A DNA stretch of 64,000 nucleotides, from assembly GCA_039679855.1 (NCBI GenBank), contig JBDKUE010000121.1, forward strand, positions 1 to 64,000. The letters are read 5' to 3'. The notes beneath the pieces were generated by a model. The model did no database searches, had not been told where the DNA came from, and saw nothing but the letters and a program-made list of their open reading frames with translations. A program made the position numbers and the translations under genes. Each line of letters starts with the position of its first letter. Position 1 is the stretch's first letter. Source of the stretch: UBA5314 sp039679855. GTDB lineage: Bacteria; Bacillota; Syntrophomonadia; Syntrophomonadales; Syntrophomonadaceae. This document shows, one piece after another, positions 8,060 through 16,450 of this stretch.

Positions 8060-8893
8060 TCAATCAATGATTTTCTGCTGAAGCCGGGCCAACTCTTGAA
8101 GCTGCCTGAACAGCGATTGATAGTTGTCCGGGGTTAGAGACTGCTTACCGTCTGACAGAGCCCTATCCGGCTCCTGGTGCACCTCAACCATTACCCCGTC
8201 TGCGCCGGCCGCTACAGCGGCTTTTGCTACCGGAATGACCATTTTCCATTTTCCGGTGGCGTGGCTGGGATCGACAATTACCGGCAAATGGCTCAGTTCT
8301 TTGGCCAGAACTACCGCTCCGATGTCGACGGTGTTCCTGGTATACGGTTCAAAAGTCCTTATACCTCTTTCACACAGAATGATCCGATTATTGCCTTCGC
8401 TCAAGATATATTCAGCGGCCAGCAGCCATTCTTCAATGGTGGCAGAGAGACCGCGTTTAAGTAGGATAGGTTTGTCAACCTGGCCCAGCTCCTCCAGCAG
8501 GGAATAGTTCTGCATGTTGCGGCTCCCCACCTGAAACATATCGATATAGGGATATAACGCATCCAGGTCGCGCACATCCAGAACCTCGCTTACAACCGGC
8601 ATCCCGGTTAATTCGCGGGCTTCCTTGAGCACCTCCAGTCCCTCCCGCCCCATTCCTTTGAAAGAATAGGGCGAAGTGCGCGGCTTAAAAAGCCCACCCC
8701 TTAATATATGGGCGCCGGACCTGGCTAAGAACTCGGCTACCGCCAGGAAGTCAGCCCGGTTTTCAACCGCGCAAGGTCCCGCTATTACTGTGCAATAACC
8801 CTGTCCCACAATAACCCGCCGCTTCCCTGCCGATACTTCAATATGTGTATCCTGGGGCTGGTATTCCCGGGAAGCCAGCTTAAAAGGCTTCAT
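8060..8893 (-). CDS. 3-deoxy-7-phosphoheptulonate synthase, short form without regulatory domain
   Basis: A 277-residue second type I-beta DAHP synthase, clearly related to the neighbouring aroF: the motifs GPCAVENRADFL, FKPRTSPYSFKG, LLKRGLSATIEEW, CERGIRTFEPYTRNT and VIVDPSHATGKWK align along the whole barrel. It lacks the 70-residue N-terminal ferredoxin-like domain, so feedback control, if any, must differ. It begins at the position where the core of the long form begins (MKPFKLASREYQ versus LQPFKLTSKEFR). The pair looks like a tandem duplication followed by loss of the regulatory domain, or separate acquisition. Confidence 0.92.
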   Translation of the reverse strand: MKPFKLASREYQPQDTHIEVSAGKRRVIVGQGYCTVIAGPCAVENRADFLAVAEFLARSGAHILRGGLFKPRTSPYSFKGMGREGLEVLKEARELTGMPVVSEVLDVRDLDALYPYIDMFQVGSRNMQNYSLLEELGQVDKPILLKRGLSATIEEWLLAAEYILSEGNNRIILCERGIRTFEPYTRNTVDIGAVVLAKELSHLPVIVDPSHATGKWKMVIPVAKAAVAAGADGVMVEVHQEPDRALSDGKQSLTPDNYQSLFRQLQELARLQQKIID

Positions 8894-9031
8894 AAAGATG
8901 CTTCACTCCTGCCACAAAAAAACTTATCACATTTACCATAATAGCATTAGTAAAAACAAAGTGCGACATGCTTTAACCATAGCTGCCGCATTGCTGCTTC
9001 ATCTGTTATATCGCAGTGATCCGCTTAAATA

Positions 9032-9040
9032 TGCTATATT
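9032..9040 (+). promoter_or_regulatory. Possible extended -10 promoter for the Nit2-type amidase
   Basis: TGC-TATATT is an extended -10 element about 30 nt before the start codon at 9070. No convincing -35 is seen. The intergenic region is divergent from the short DAHP synthase, so a promoter is expected here. Confidence 0.35.
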
Positions 9041-9069
9041 GAGGGCATAAATATCGAAGGAGTGATTCT

Positions 9070-9915
9070 ATGGCAACAGACACGCTGCGCCTGAGCATTT
9101 TACAGATGCAGGTTGGGCTGGATAAAAACCAGAACCTGGACCGGGCAGCCTTGATGGTGGAAGAGGCCGCGAGCCACGGGGCTCAGATGGTAGTCTTGCC
9201 TGAAATTTTCAACTCGCCTTATATCGCCCGCTGTTTTCCGGAATACGCCGAGTCCTACCCCGGAAAGAGCACCAATCAGTTGTCGGAGTTGGCCCGGCGG
9301 CACAGTTTGATTCTGGTGGGCGGTTCTATTCCAGAACGAGACAGTGACGGCGCTCTTTATAACACTTCCTTTATTTTTGGACCTGATGGAACATTAATAG
9401 GCCGGCACCGCAAAATACACCTGTTTGATGTAGACATTCCCGGTAAGATGACTTTTCAAGAGTCAGTCACTTTAAGTCCAGGAAATGAACTGCAAATTAT
9501 TGCCCAGGGCGATCTTCGCTTCGCGGTGATGATATGTTATGACGTACGCTTCCCCGAATTGGCCCGCCAGGCAGCCTTGCAGGGCGTGCATCTGCTGGTG
9601 ATTCCTGCCGCCTTTAGCAGAACCACCGGTTCCCTGCACTGGGATATACTGATGCGCGGCCGTGCGGTTGACAACCAGGTCTTTGTTGCCGCAGCCGCGC
9701 CTGCCTTCAATCCTCAAGCCTCTTATCAAACCTGGGGGCATTCAATGATAGTCGATCCCTGGGGTAAAATACTCGCTCAAGCGGCTGATGAAGAAGAGCT
9801 GCTTATTGTAGATTTGGATTTGTCGGTTATCGATGAAGTGCGCTCTCAGATACCGGTCCTTAAGCAGCGGCGAACCGACCTGTATGAGCTGGTTTCAAAC
9901 CTCGGCAGTAAATAA
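9070..9915 (+). CDS. Carbon-nitrogen hydrolase, Nit2/omega-amidase type
   Basis: A 281-residue member of the nitrilase superfamily. The catalytic triad is visible: E45 (LPEIFNSPY), K115 (HRKIHLFDVDIPG) and C156 (CYDVRFPELAR). The exact wording of these motifs matches the Nit2 group, which hydrolyses alpha-ketoglutaramate and alpha-ketosuccinamate, keto-amides formed by side transamination of glutamine and asparagine. Family membership is firm, but the true substrate here is inferred. It starts behind GAAGGAG and is followed after 36 nt by a YjbQ-family gene in the same direction, probably co-transcribed. Confidence 0.88.
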   Translation: MATDTLRLSILQMQVGLDKNQNLDRAALMVEEAASHGAQMVVLPEIFNSPYIARCFPEYAESYPGKSTNQLSELARRHSLILVGGSIPERDSDGALYNTSFIFGPDGTLIGRHRKIHLFDVDIPGKMTFQESVTLSPGNELQIIAQGDLRFAVMICYDVRFPELARQAALQGVHLLVIPAAFSRTTGSLHWDILMRGRAVDNQVFVAAAAPAFNPQASYQTWGHSMIVDPWGKILAQAADEEELLIVDLDLSVIDEVRSQIPVLKQRRTDLYELVSNLGSK

Positions 9916-9951
9916 CGATATAGTAACTAAAACCGTTCAAGGAGGCAGATC

Positions 9952-10365
9952 ATGAAATCTTATACCGATTACCTGTGGTTTAACACGGAAAGACAGCGCG
10001 AGTATATCTGCATCACGGATTTGCTTCAAAACGCCCTGGAAAAAAGCGGCATACGCGAAGGAATGCTGCTAGTCAGTGCCATGCATATAACCGCGGGAAT
10101 ATATGTGAATGATGATGAAGTAGGAATAATCAGGGATCTGGACAATCTACTGGATGGCTTGGCTCCCCTGGGCCAGGATTATTATCATCACCGGACCGGT
10201 GAAGATAATGGTGACGCCCACTTGAAAAGCCTGCTCCTTCATCACCAAGTAATTATACCGGTAACCGCCGGCAAACTCGATCTGGGTCCCTGGCAGCAGG
10301 CTTTTTATGCAGAATTCGACGGGCGCAGGAAAAAACGGGTGGTTATAAAAATTATTGGGGAGTAG
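9952..10365 (+). CDS. YjbQ family (UPF0047) protein
   Basis: A 137-residue protein with the family signatures SAMHITAGIYVNDDE (from about residue 42) and HHRTGEDNGDAHLKSLLL (about 79-96), whose histidines and acidic residues line a putative active site. Family members have been annotated as secondary thiamine-phosphate synthases, but the physiological role is unclear. A clear AAGGAGG precedes the ATG. It ends 16 bp before the stop of the convergent chorismate mutase gene. Confidence 0.85.
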   Translation: MKSYTDYLWFNTERQREYICITDLLQNALEKSGIREGMLLVSAMHITAGIYVNDDEVGIIRDLDNLLDGLAPLGQDYYHHRTGEDNGDAHLKSLLLHHQVIIPVTAGKLDLGPWQQAFYAEFDGRRKKRVVIKIIGE

Positions 10366-10380
10366 ACTAAAGCCGTTGTC

Positions 10381-10767
10381 TTACCTTTCCCCCGGTTGAT
10401 TGCCGGTGAGGTCGGTCCTTAAGTTCCGGGCATCTCTAAGATAAACATGTTTTATTTCATCCTGCTCCCTGCTGGTGTTTATATGTATCAGAATGCGTAT
10501 ACAAAGGCCGACTGCTCCCGGCACGTCGATCTCCTGAAAACACATAAGAGGCACCCGGTCCCATCCCATGTCCCGGGCGGCCACGGCCGGAAAGGCCGAA
10601 TTGATATCGGGTGTTACACTGAAAAACACGCTGGCGATATTCTCTGCTGCAAAGCCGTTTTGCTCCTGCATAGCCTGCAGCAATTCACGGGTTGACGACC
10701 AGATCTCGTCTTCCCTATCCTCACTTATGGTAATCGCTCCTCTGATTCCTCTAAGCGTCATGGGCAT
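10381..10767 (-). CDS. aroH: Chorismate mutase, AroH type
   Basis: A 128-residue monofunctional chorismate mutase of the trimeric AroH class, which converts chorismate to prephenate, the substrate of the TyrA at 5.8-6.9 kb. Signatures are RGIRGAIT at the N-terminus, the DINSAFPA segment and GLCIRILIH with the active-site arginine near residue 90. The ATG at 10767 lies behind GAAAGGGA with 8-nt spacing. It follows a HutP homologue by 16 nt on the same strand. Confidence 0.93.
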   Translation of the reverse strand: MPMTLRGIRGAITISEDREDEIWSSTRELLQAMQEQNGFAAENIASVFFSVTPDINSAFPAVAARDMGWDRVPLMCFQEIDVPGAVGLCIRILIHINTSREQDEIKHVYLRDARNLRTDLTGNQPGER

Positions 10768-10783
10768 TTTTATTTCCCTTTCT

Positions 10784-11221
10784 TTAGCTGCCCGGAGCGG
10801 AATAAGCCGCCCGGTGTCCCAGGCCTATGGCTACTTCATCGAGGTGTAGCAAGCCTATGCCGGAAAAGATGGCCACACTGATATGATCCCGGTAGCGGGC
10901 GATGCCGATTTTTCCGCCCACATTGAGCCCCAGGGCCTTGTTCATAATTTGGGTAATAGCTTCCCGGGTGGCCCCGGCCACCGCTCCTTCGTCGGCATGG
11001 GTGTCCTTGATTACCCCTTCCCGCTTGCTTGCCACCACGGCTCGCTCCACCATTTTCCCTACCGAGCTGATAAACTCCCCGCCAAAGTCAACCGCCACCG
11101 CTTTGATCCCGTATTCGTCGTAAAGGGATTTTTTAAGCTGGGCCTCTTCGGGACGCGACGAACTCATCGCCAGTTTGATCGCTGCTATCGCTACTAACTT
11201 GCTTCCCACTTCCATATCCAT
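10784..11221 (-). CDS. HutP-family RNA-binding regulator
   Basis: A 145-residue HutP homologue. In Bacillus subtilis HutP binds histidine and Mg2+ and then binds the hut mRNA to prevent termination. The family core is plain: GSKLVAIAAIKLAMSSSR, SVGKMVERAVVASKREGVIKDTHADEGAVAGATREA (about 53-88, including metal-binding His in DTHADE) and GLGHRAA at the end. No hut genes occur in the window, so its RNA target here is unknown. The next gene, 16 nt downstream, is aroH. A MITE-like repeat copy begins 14 bp upstream of its start codon, so its promoter may lie in or across the repeat. Confidence 0.9.
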   Translation of the reverse strand: MDMEVGSKLVAIAAIKLAMSSSRPEEAQLKKSLYDEYGIKAVAVDFGGEFISSVGKMVERAVVASKREGVIKDTHADEGAVAGATREAITQIMNKALGLNVGGKIGIARYRDHISVAIFSGIGLLHLDEVAIGLGHRAAYSAPGS

Positions 11222-11234
11222 GCTCTCCTCGCAT

Positions 11235-11496
11235 TAGTAGTCTGTAACACCTAAAACTTTAGTTACCACCGGCTAAATTTCCACAGGGCTTCGTTGTCGT
11301 CAATTGCAATACGTCCAGTATTACTCAGTCCTGACGCCCACGGACGGGCTAATGCGGTGATGGCAGGACGCCATGGAGCCGCGAGACGCCCATGGACGGG
11401 CTAATGCGGCGGTTCCAGGATGGCAAGGAGCCGCCCGCCTCTCCCTGTAAAAATTTTTCTCGGCGGATAAACTAAACTTTTAGATGTTACGAACTA
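11235..11496. repeat. MITE-like element, copy 1 (two internal 52-bp units)
   Basis: About 262 bp bounded by imperfect terminal inverted repeats (TAGTAGTCTGTAACACC at the left, matched in reverse near 11470-11496). It contains the core TCGTTGTCGTCAATTGCAAT shared with copies 2-4, and two head-to-tail units at 11333-11384 (52 bp) and 11385-11435 (51 bp), each beginning GACGCCCA and ending in GGAGCCGC. The right end shares the AAAATTTTTCTCGGCGG motif. No coding frame is credible; the 52-bp unit is not a multiple of three. A further isolated end fragment (TAGTACTATGTTAACC) lies at 11517-11532. Together these fill the 330-bp gap between the hutP-like gene and the next gene. Confidence 0.8.
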
Positions 11497-11551
11497 TTGG
11501 ATTGATTTTGAGGTTCTAGTACTATGTTAACCGGGCGACCCCCGTTTAGGA

Positions 11552-12064
11552 TTATTTTACTATTATTTTACCCACCATGACTATACCCTGGTTGGCCTGG
11601 TATACCTGGTTTTTCTCCGGGTAGGCCACATTGGAGGAAGTATCTTTAATTGAAAAGCTCACCGGGAAGCTGTAAAAAGTGGTGTCAATTTCTACGATAT
11701 CCCCGGCAGCCAACTCCAAACGCATCTCTTTTTCCGTAAACTCGCGATAATGGCGGTGGTTTACCAGAATAACCGCCATGGGCAGTGAGCTAAAACGTTC
11801 GATAGATATGGTCAGCTGGGCCTGGGGCGACTCCCGAGCCTTTCCGTCCGAGCTGTCGTTTTGAACTGACGGAGTCGGGTCCTCACTTTTGTTTAAAGCC
11901 GGTTGTCCGATGTACTGCCCTTCCAGCCTTTCGCCGAGGCTCAAATAAAGACGCAGGTCATCCCTGGTCATCAGTCCCTGAACGACCACCAGAGCCACCA
12001 GGAATATGACTATGATCCGGATAAGGTATTTTTCAACCAGGTTTATATATTTTTTCAAGGCCAT
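11552..12064 (-). CDS. Hypothetical membrane-anchored protein
   Basis: A 170-residue protein I do not recognise. Residues 13-30 (LIRIIVIFLVALVVVQGL) form one transmembrane helix near the N-terminus. A polar Ser/Pro/Asp-rich linker spans about 58-82, and a beta-rich extracytoplasmic domain follows (about 82-170: AQLTISIERFSSLPMAVILVNH...GDIVEIDTTFYSFPVSFSIKD). Topology suggests a short cytoplasmic tail and an outer domain. It lies 47 nt after larB on the same strand and could share its transcript. Confidence 0.7.
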   Translation of the reverse strand: MALKKYINLVEKYLIRIIVIFLVALVVVQGLMTRDDLRLYLSLGERLEGQYIGQPALNKSEDPTPSVQNDSSDGKARESPQAQLTISIERFSSLPMAVILVNHRHYREFTEKEMRLELAAGDIVEIDTTFYSFPVSFSIKDTSSNVAYPEKNQVYQANQGIVMVGKIIVK

Positions 12065-12111
12065 CCCCCCGGCACAGGTTTTCGTTCTATATTATGCCGG
12101 GGCTTACCTGA

Positions 12112-12864
12112 TTATCCATGGCTGTCTGCCAAAATAGCGCAGGCCATAGCCGCTGCTCCGTAGCCGTTGTCAATGTTTACTACTGCCACTCCGCTGGCGC
12201 AGCTGTTCAGCATGGCCAGGAGAGCGGCCAACCCGCCAAAACTTGCCCCATACCCGACACTGGTCGGCACTGCGATGATCGGTTTGCGAGTCAAGCCTCC
12301 CACTACACTGGCCAGGGCCCCTTCCATACCGGCCACAACGATGACCACCCCGGCCTGATTGATCCTGGGGAGGACATCGAGCAGGCGGTGCAGGCCGGCA
12401 ATGCCCACATCATAAGCCCGATCAACGTTGGCCCCCATTACCTCCAGGCAGGCCGCCGCCTCTTCCGCCACCGGCAGGTCCGCCGTTCCGGCCGATAATA
12501 GAAGCACCTGGCCCAACGGCGGTTCATCGTCGCCCTTAAGATAGATTACCCGGCCCAACTCATTATATCGGACCCGGGGCAGTTCCTTTAGCACAGTTTG
12601 ATAAAGCCCCGGTTCGGCCCTGGTACCCAGTACGCTGTGATTTCTTTCGGCCAGGGATTTAAAAATGGCCGCAACCTGCTCCGGGGTCTTGCCGGCGCAG
12701 AATATTACTTCAGGAAAGTTGTCACGCAGGGAACGATGATGATCGACTCGGGCGAAACCCAGATCTTCAAAAGGCATGGTTCCAATCAACTCGCAGGCCT
12801 GGTCCGGGCTCTTTTCTCCTTTTTGCACCTGTTCCAGCAGTTTTAAAAGTTTAATTCGATCCAC
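12112..12864 (-). CDS. larB: Pyridinium-3,5-biscarboxylate mononucleotide synthase LarB
   Basis: A 250-residue LarB protein, which carboxylates and hydrolyses nicotinate adenine dinucleotide as the first step of nickel-pincer cofactor synthesis for lactate racemase-type enzymes. The C-terminal PurE-like (AIR carboxylase) fold is shown by LSAGTADLPVAEEAA, VVVAGMEGALASVVGGL and PTSVGYGASFGGLAALLAMLNSC. The N-terminal half has the family segment VIFCAGKTPEQV. larC and larE are not in this window. Confidence 0.92.
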   Translation of the reverse strand: MDRIKLLKLLEQVQKGEKSPDQACELIGTMPFEDLGFARVDHHRSLRDNFPEVIFCAGKTPEQVAAIFKSLAERNHSVLGTRAEPGLYQTVLKELPRVRYNELGRVIYLKGDDEPPLGQVLLLSAGTADLPVAEEAAACLEVMGANVDRAYDVGIAGLHRLLDVLPRINQAGVVIVVAGMEGALASVVGGLTRKPIIAVPTSVGYGASFGGLAALLAMLNSCASGVAVVNIDNGYGAAAMACAILADSHG

Positions 12865-12971
12865 TACCTGCGCCCCCCACCCAAAGCCTCTTTAATTCTT
12901 ATTATATAATAACAGGGCCGGCTGCAATTTAATACACGCTTAAAGTCCGAAGACTACCGCCCTGGTAATAG

Positions 12972-13004
12972 AAAAGCGCCGCCTCAAGGGTTCAAGGCTG
13001 GCGC
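12972..13004 (-). terminator. Rho-independent terminator after korC
   Basis: Minus-strand hairpin GCGCC-A-GCCT...AGGC-GGCGC followed by TTTTC, located 45 nt beyond the stop of the gamma subunit. It should end the five-gene oxidoreductase transcript. Confidence 0.7.
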
Positions 13005-13048
13005 GATTCGTTCAATAATTTCTATGTATTTAAACAGCCCGGAGGTTT

Positions 13049-13594
13049 CTACATCCGGGTGCGGGCATATTCTACTCCGGCCATGAAAGCCTTTCGGTTT
13101 GCTTCGATTAAACGTTCTGATTTGCCCTTAAAAATAACCGGGAAATATTCCAGGGCCTCTTCAACCTGAACCACTGAAGTCTTTTCTAGATAAGCGCCCA
13201 GCATGATCATATTGGCTCCGCGGGGATTGCCCATCTCTTCAGCCAGCTCATTGACGGGGACCGCCAGTACTTCAAGATCGGTGCGGTCTGGAGTCCGGTC
13301 CACCATTGATGAATTGATCATCACCAGTCCATTGGGTTTTACCCTCTTTTCAAACTTATCCAGGGAAGGACGGTTCATGATAATTGCCATCAAGGGATTT
13401 TCTGTCAATGGAGAGCTGATTTCCTCCTCGGCAATGGTCACCAGGCAATTGGCTGTGCCTCCCCGCATTTCCGCTCCATAGGAGGGAACCCAGGAAACGT
13501 TCTTACCTGAACTCATAGCCGCATGCGACAAAAACAGTCCCATGGCCAAAACCCCCTGCCCGCCAAAGCCGGCAAACAACACCTGTTTCTCCAT
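13049..13594 (-). CDS. korC: 2-oxoacid:ferredoxin oxidoreductase, gamma subunit
   Basis: A 181-residue gamma subunit. It opens with VLFAGFGGQGVLAMG, the family signature, and contains PSYGAEMRGGTANC, both standard for POR/KOR gamma chains. With the alpha, beta and delta subunits upstream it forms a four-chain CoA-acylating oxidoreductase that reduces ferredoxin. Similarity in chain arrangement points to 2-oxoglutarate or a branched 2-oxoacid as substrate, but this cannot be decided from the sequence. It directly follows korB with no gap. Confidence 0.92.
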   Translation of the reverse strand: MEKQVLFAGFGGQGVLAMGLFLSHAAMSSGKNVSWVPSYGAEMRGGTANCLVTIAEEEISSPLTENPLMAIIMNRPSLDKFEKRVKPNGLVMINSSMVDRTPDRTDLEVLAVPVNELAEEMGNPRGANMIMLGAYLEKTSVVQVEEALEYFPVIFKGKSERLIEANRKAFMAGVEYARTRM

Positions 13595-14338
13595 CTAGCC
13601 TTCCTCCTTGACCTTAAACTCACCCAGCGGGTAGTAGGGAATCATGTGATCACCCACCCATTTCATAGCTTCTACCGGACTCATGCCCCAGTTGGTGGGG
13701 CATGTTGATAAGACCTCGACCATGGTAAAGCCCATGCCCTTCATCTGCATCTGAATAGCCTTTTTAATCGCTTTCTTGGTTCTGGTCACATTGGCCGGTG
13801 TATTGACTGCAGTCCGGCAAACGTAGGCGGCTCCTTCACTTTGCGCCAGCAGTTCAGCCATTTTGGCCGGATAGCCATTAGCCTCCACCGTGCGTCCGTA
13901 AGGTGAAGTAGTGGTTACTTGCCCCAGCAGGGTGGTGGGAGCCATCTGCCCTCCGGTCATGCCATATATGGCATTATTAATAAAAATAACCGTGATATTC
14001 TCCGCCCGCAGAGAGGCGTGGATAATTTCTCCCATCCCGATGGAAGCCAAATCCCCATCACCCTGGTAGGTAACCAGGCAGCGGTCGGGTAGAAGCCTTT
14101 TAATAGCGGTGGCAATAGCCGGCGCACGGCCATGGGCAGCTTCCAGGGTATCAAAATTAAAATAATCGTAGGCCAGAACCGAGCATCCCACCGGACAAAT
14201 ACCTATAGCCTTTTCGCGGAGGTTTAATTCGTCCAGGCATTCAGCCAGCAGACGATGAACTATGCCGTGAGTGCAGCCCGGACAATAATGAAATCTAGTT
14301 TCTTGCAGACTTTCCGGTCTTTTGGCAACTACCTTCAC
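13595..14338 (-). CDS. korB: 2-oxoacid:ferredoxin oxidoreductase, beta subunit
   Basis: A 247-residue thiamine-diphosphate-binding subunit. HYCPGCTHG and GICPVGCS near the N-terminus are typical of the beta chain, and the ThDP/Mg2+ motif is seen as GDGDLASIG...INNAIYGMTGGQ (about 94-127). The subunit carries out decarboxylation and electron transfer. It abuts korA and korC directly, which implies tight co-translation. Confidence 0.94.
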   Translation of the reverse strand: MKVVAKRPESLQETRFHYCPGCTHGIVHRLLAECLDELNLREKAIGICPVGCSVLAYDYFNFDTLEAAHGRAPAIATAIKRLLPDRCLVTYQGDGDLASIGMGEIIHASLRAENITVIFINNAIYGMTGGQMAPTTLLGQVTTTSPYGRTVEANGYPAKMAELLAQSEGAAYVCRTAVNTPANVTRTKKAIKKAIQMQMKGMGFTMVEVLSTCPTNWGMSPVEAMKWVGDHMIPYYPLGEFKVKEEG

Positions 14339-15397
14339 CTAGAATCCCTCCCTTTCAGCGATACGCATGATTTCCCGGGTAAGCTCCTCGGGGTTGGGAG
14401 TAATTCCTATTCGTCCATAAAATTCCACCGGCACCTGACCATTGACAGCCAGGCGGATGTCTTCAACCATCTGTCCCATATTAATTTCAATAGATAGGAA
14501 ACGGCGAACCGTTTTAGCTGCTTCCGCTACAATTCGTTCTGGAAATGGCCACAGGGTTATGGGGCGTATCAATCCCACCTTAATTCCCTGTTTGCGGGCA
14601 TCCATCACTGAACGTTTGGCTATACGAGCTATAATTCCAAAAGCCATGACCACCAAATCAGCATCTTCCATCATGAAAGTCTCGGCTCTTTGTTCCTTAG
14701 CCTGAATCTCCTTATATTTAGCATCAAGATGCCGGTTTCTTGTCTCCAGAAACTCCGGATCAAGGTGCAGGGTGTTTACAACATTGGGCTTGCGGCCTGC
14801 GCAACCGGTGGTGGCCCAGGGCTTGTCCACAAATTGGGTGACCGGTTCCCGCAGAATTATGGGCTCCATCATCTGTCCCAGGGTTCCCTCGGCCATGATA
14901 AGGACCGGAGTCCGATAGCGATCAGCCAGATCATAGCCTTCCATGGCCAGATCCATCATTTCCTGAACGCCGGAGGGGGCTAAAACCAGAGTACGGTAAT
15001 CGCCATGTCCACCGCCCCGGGTAGCCTGAAAATAATCAGCCTGGGAAGGTTGAATTCCTCCCAACCCCGGTCCTCCCCGGGATAAATTGACGATCAGGCA
15101 AGGCAGTTCACCTTCGGCGATGAAGGATATTCCTTCTTGTTTAAGGCTTAAGCCCGGTCCGGAAGAAGCCGTCATAACCCGGGCTCCGGTTGAGGCCCCA
15201 CCATACACCATGTTTATAGCGGCCAGTTCGCTTTCCGCTTGAACAAACACACCACCGATCTTGGGCATAGTGCGGGCCATATATTCGGCCAGCTCACTTG
15301 ACGGAGTGATGGGATAGCCAAAAAATGCACGACATCCGGCTCTGATAGCCCCTTCCGCAAGCGCTTCGTTACCTTTCATCAGTACTCTTTCTTCCAT
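14339..15397 (-). CDS. korA: 2-oxoacid:ferredoxin oxidoreductase, alpha subunit
   Basis: A 352-residue alpha subunit with KGNEALAEGAIRAGCRAFFGYPITPSSEL, the conserved opening of KorA/VorB chains, followed by SGPGLSLKQEGI and the RGGPGLGG motif. It provides the pyrimidine-binding part of the ThDP site and the CoA-interacting domain. It lies 4 nt after the small ferredoxin subunit gene and directly before korB. Confidence 0.94.
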   Translation of the reverse strand: MEERVLMKGNEALAEGAIRAGCRAFFGYPITPSSELAEYMARTMPKIGGVFVQAESELAAINMVYGGASTGARVMTASSGPGLSLKQEGISFIAEGELPCLIVNLSRGGPGLGGIQPSQADYFQATRGGGHGDYRTLVLAPSGVQEMMDLAMEGYDLADRYRTPVLIMAEGTLGQMMEPIILREPVTQFVDKPWATTGCAGRKPNVVNTLHLDPEFLETRNRHLDAKYKEIQAKEQRAETFMMEDADLVVMAFGIIARIAKRSVMDARKQGIKVGLIRPITLWPFPERIVAEAAKTVRRFLSIEINMGQMVEDIRLAVNGQVPVEFYGRIGITPNPEELTREIMRIAEREGF

Positions 15398-15401
15398 ATC
15401 A

Positions 15402-15617
15402 TCACTCCCTTTCCACCTGAATGATCATATCAGGACACATCATAGCGCATATGGCACAGCCATTGCATTTTTCTTCCTGGGTTATGGTCACCGGGTGGAA
15501 ACCGAGAGAATTCATCTGGTGTTTGTCTAGCTCCAGGATCCCTTGCGGACAATAAAAAACGCAAAGTTCACAAGCCTTGCAGCGCTCATCATCGAACTTG
15601 AGCCTGCCCCTTGCCAT
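15402..15617 (-). CDS. korD: 2-oxoacid:ferredoxin oxidoreductase, ferredoxin-like delta subunit
   Basis: A 71-residue ferredoxin subunit with two [4Fe-4S] motifs: CKACELCVFYCP and CNGCAICAMMCP. It carries electrons from the ThDP site to external ferredoxin. I place the start at ATG 15617 (MARGRLKFDDERC) because GGGAGG lies 8 nt upstream. The longer frame, opening at 15653, would add 12 residues and overlap the NTPase gene by 22 nt. Confidence 0.92.
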   Translation of the reverse strand: MARGRLKFDDERCKACELCVFYCPQGILELDKHQMNSLGFHPVTITQEEKCNGCAICAMMCPDMIIQVERE

Positions 15618-15631
15618 CCTACATTCCTCCC

Positions 15632-16306
15632 TTAAAATACGTCTGAAAGCCATTCAGGCCTCAGATGAAGCTGGATTTTCTTGAGCAGCGGGCCATAACG
15701 GGGATATAGTTCCATATAAAATTGTTCTTGAACCGTCAGGCATACTACCGGAAGTTCCAGGGCCCTGGCATAGGCTTCAACCCTGGCATGTCCTTCGACA
15801 ATCGTGTTGAGGTCGCTCGCTTCAACCAGATTGGGATTGCTCACGATTCCGGTAAAAGAAATCCGTGCAGCTCTTTCCAATCCGGTGCGCAGTTCGTTGA
15901 CTGATTCTAAATCACCGGCGAAGGGGCGGTAGGGGTTTACTACCAGATTAAAATGGAGTGGTCTCCGCTGCCCCAAAAGATGACTTAGGTAACCCAGTGC
16001 CAGTGAACCTACCTCGTCTCCTGCCACATCAATCACCATGTCGTTGTCCTGGCGGACATAAGCCAGTAAATGAGCGGGTATATTGGGAACATCGCTAAAA
16101 GAAAGGTCGCCTCCAGGGGCAACTAGGGTTATGCCCTTTTGATTTAGTTCCTCTTTTAAATCACGGCAAACAAACCATGGATTGACCATATCCAGGTCTG
16201 CCAGTACAACTCTGGTGGACGTATTGGCAGTTTCTATGGCGTAATTCAGGGCCACTTCACTTTTTCCACTGCCAAATCCACCGGCAAAAATAGCTATACT
16301 GCCCAA
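15632..16306 (-). CDS. P-loop NTPase linked to the oxidoreductase operon
   Basis: A 224-residue nucleotide-binding protein of the CobQ/MinD/ParA-like fold. The P-loop GGFGSGKSE lies at about residues 9-17, and a switch-like DLDMVNPWF follows at about 37-45. A second acidic segment MVIDVAGDEVGS (about 90-101) resembles a Walker B. Its role is not established. Position as the first gene of the kor operon, only 14 nt before korD, suggests a maturation, metal-cluster or cofactor-loading role, which is inference. Confidence 0.75.
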   Translation of the reverse strand: MGSIAIFAGGFGSGKSEVALNYAIETANTSTRVVLADLDMVNPWFVCRDLKEELNQKGITLVAPGGDLSFSDVPNIPAHLLAYVRQDNDMVIDVAGDEVGSLALGYLSHLLGQRRPLHFNLVVNPYRPFAGDLESVNELRTGLERAARISFTGIVSNPNLVEASDLNTIVEGHARVEAYARALELPVVCLTVQEQFYMELYPRYGPLLKKIQLHLRPEWLSDVF

Positions 16307-16450
16307 TTTTTTTCCCTTTCCCCGCTTTTAGTCCGAACGTCTTATTCTGTACTGTATAACAGACCCGGAACAAAATCAATAAATTTTTAAGAAAAATGCG
16401 CAAATTCGACAGCCATTATCAAATTCTAGTTATTGTTGACCGCCCAATAT

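Noticed and set aside
11333..11435. CRISPR-like array in the repeated 52-bp units
   Set aside because: Units are head-to-tail without spacers, diverged, and limited to two or three per element; no cas genes.
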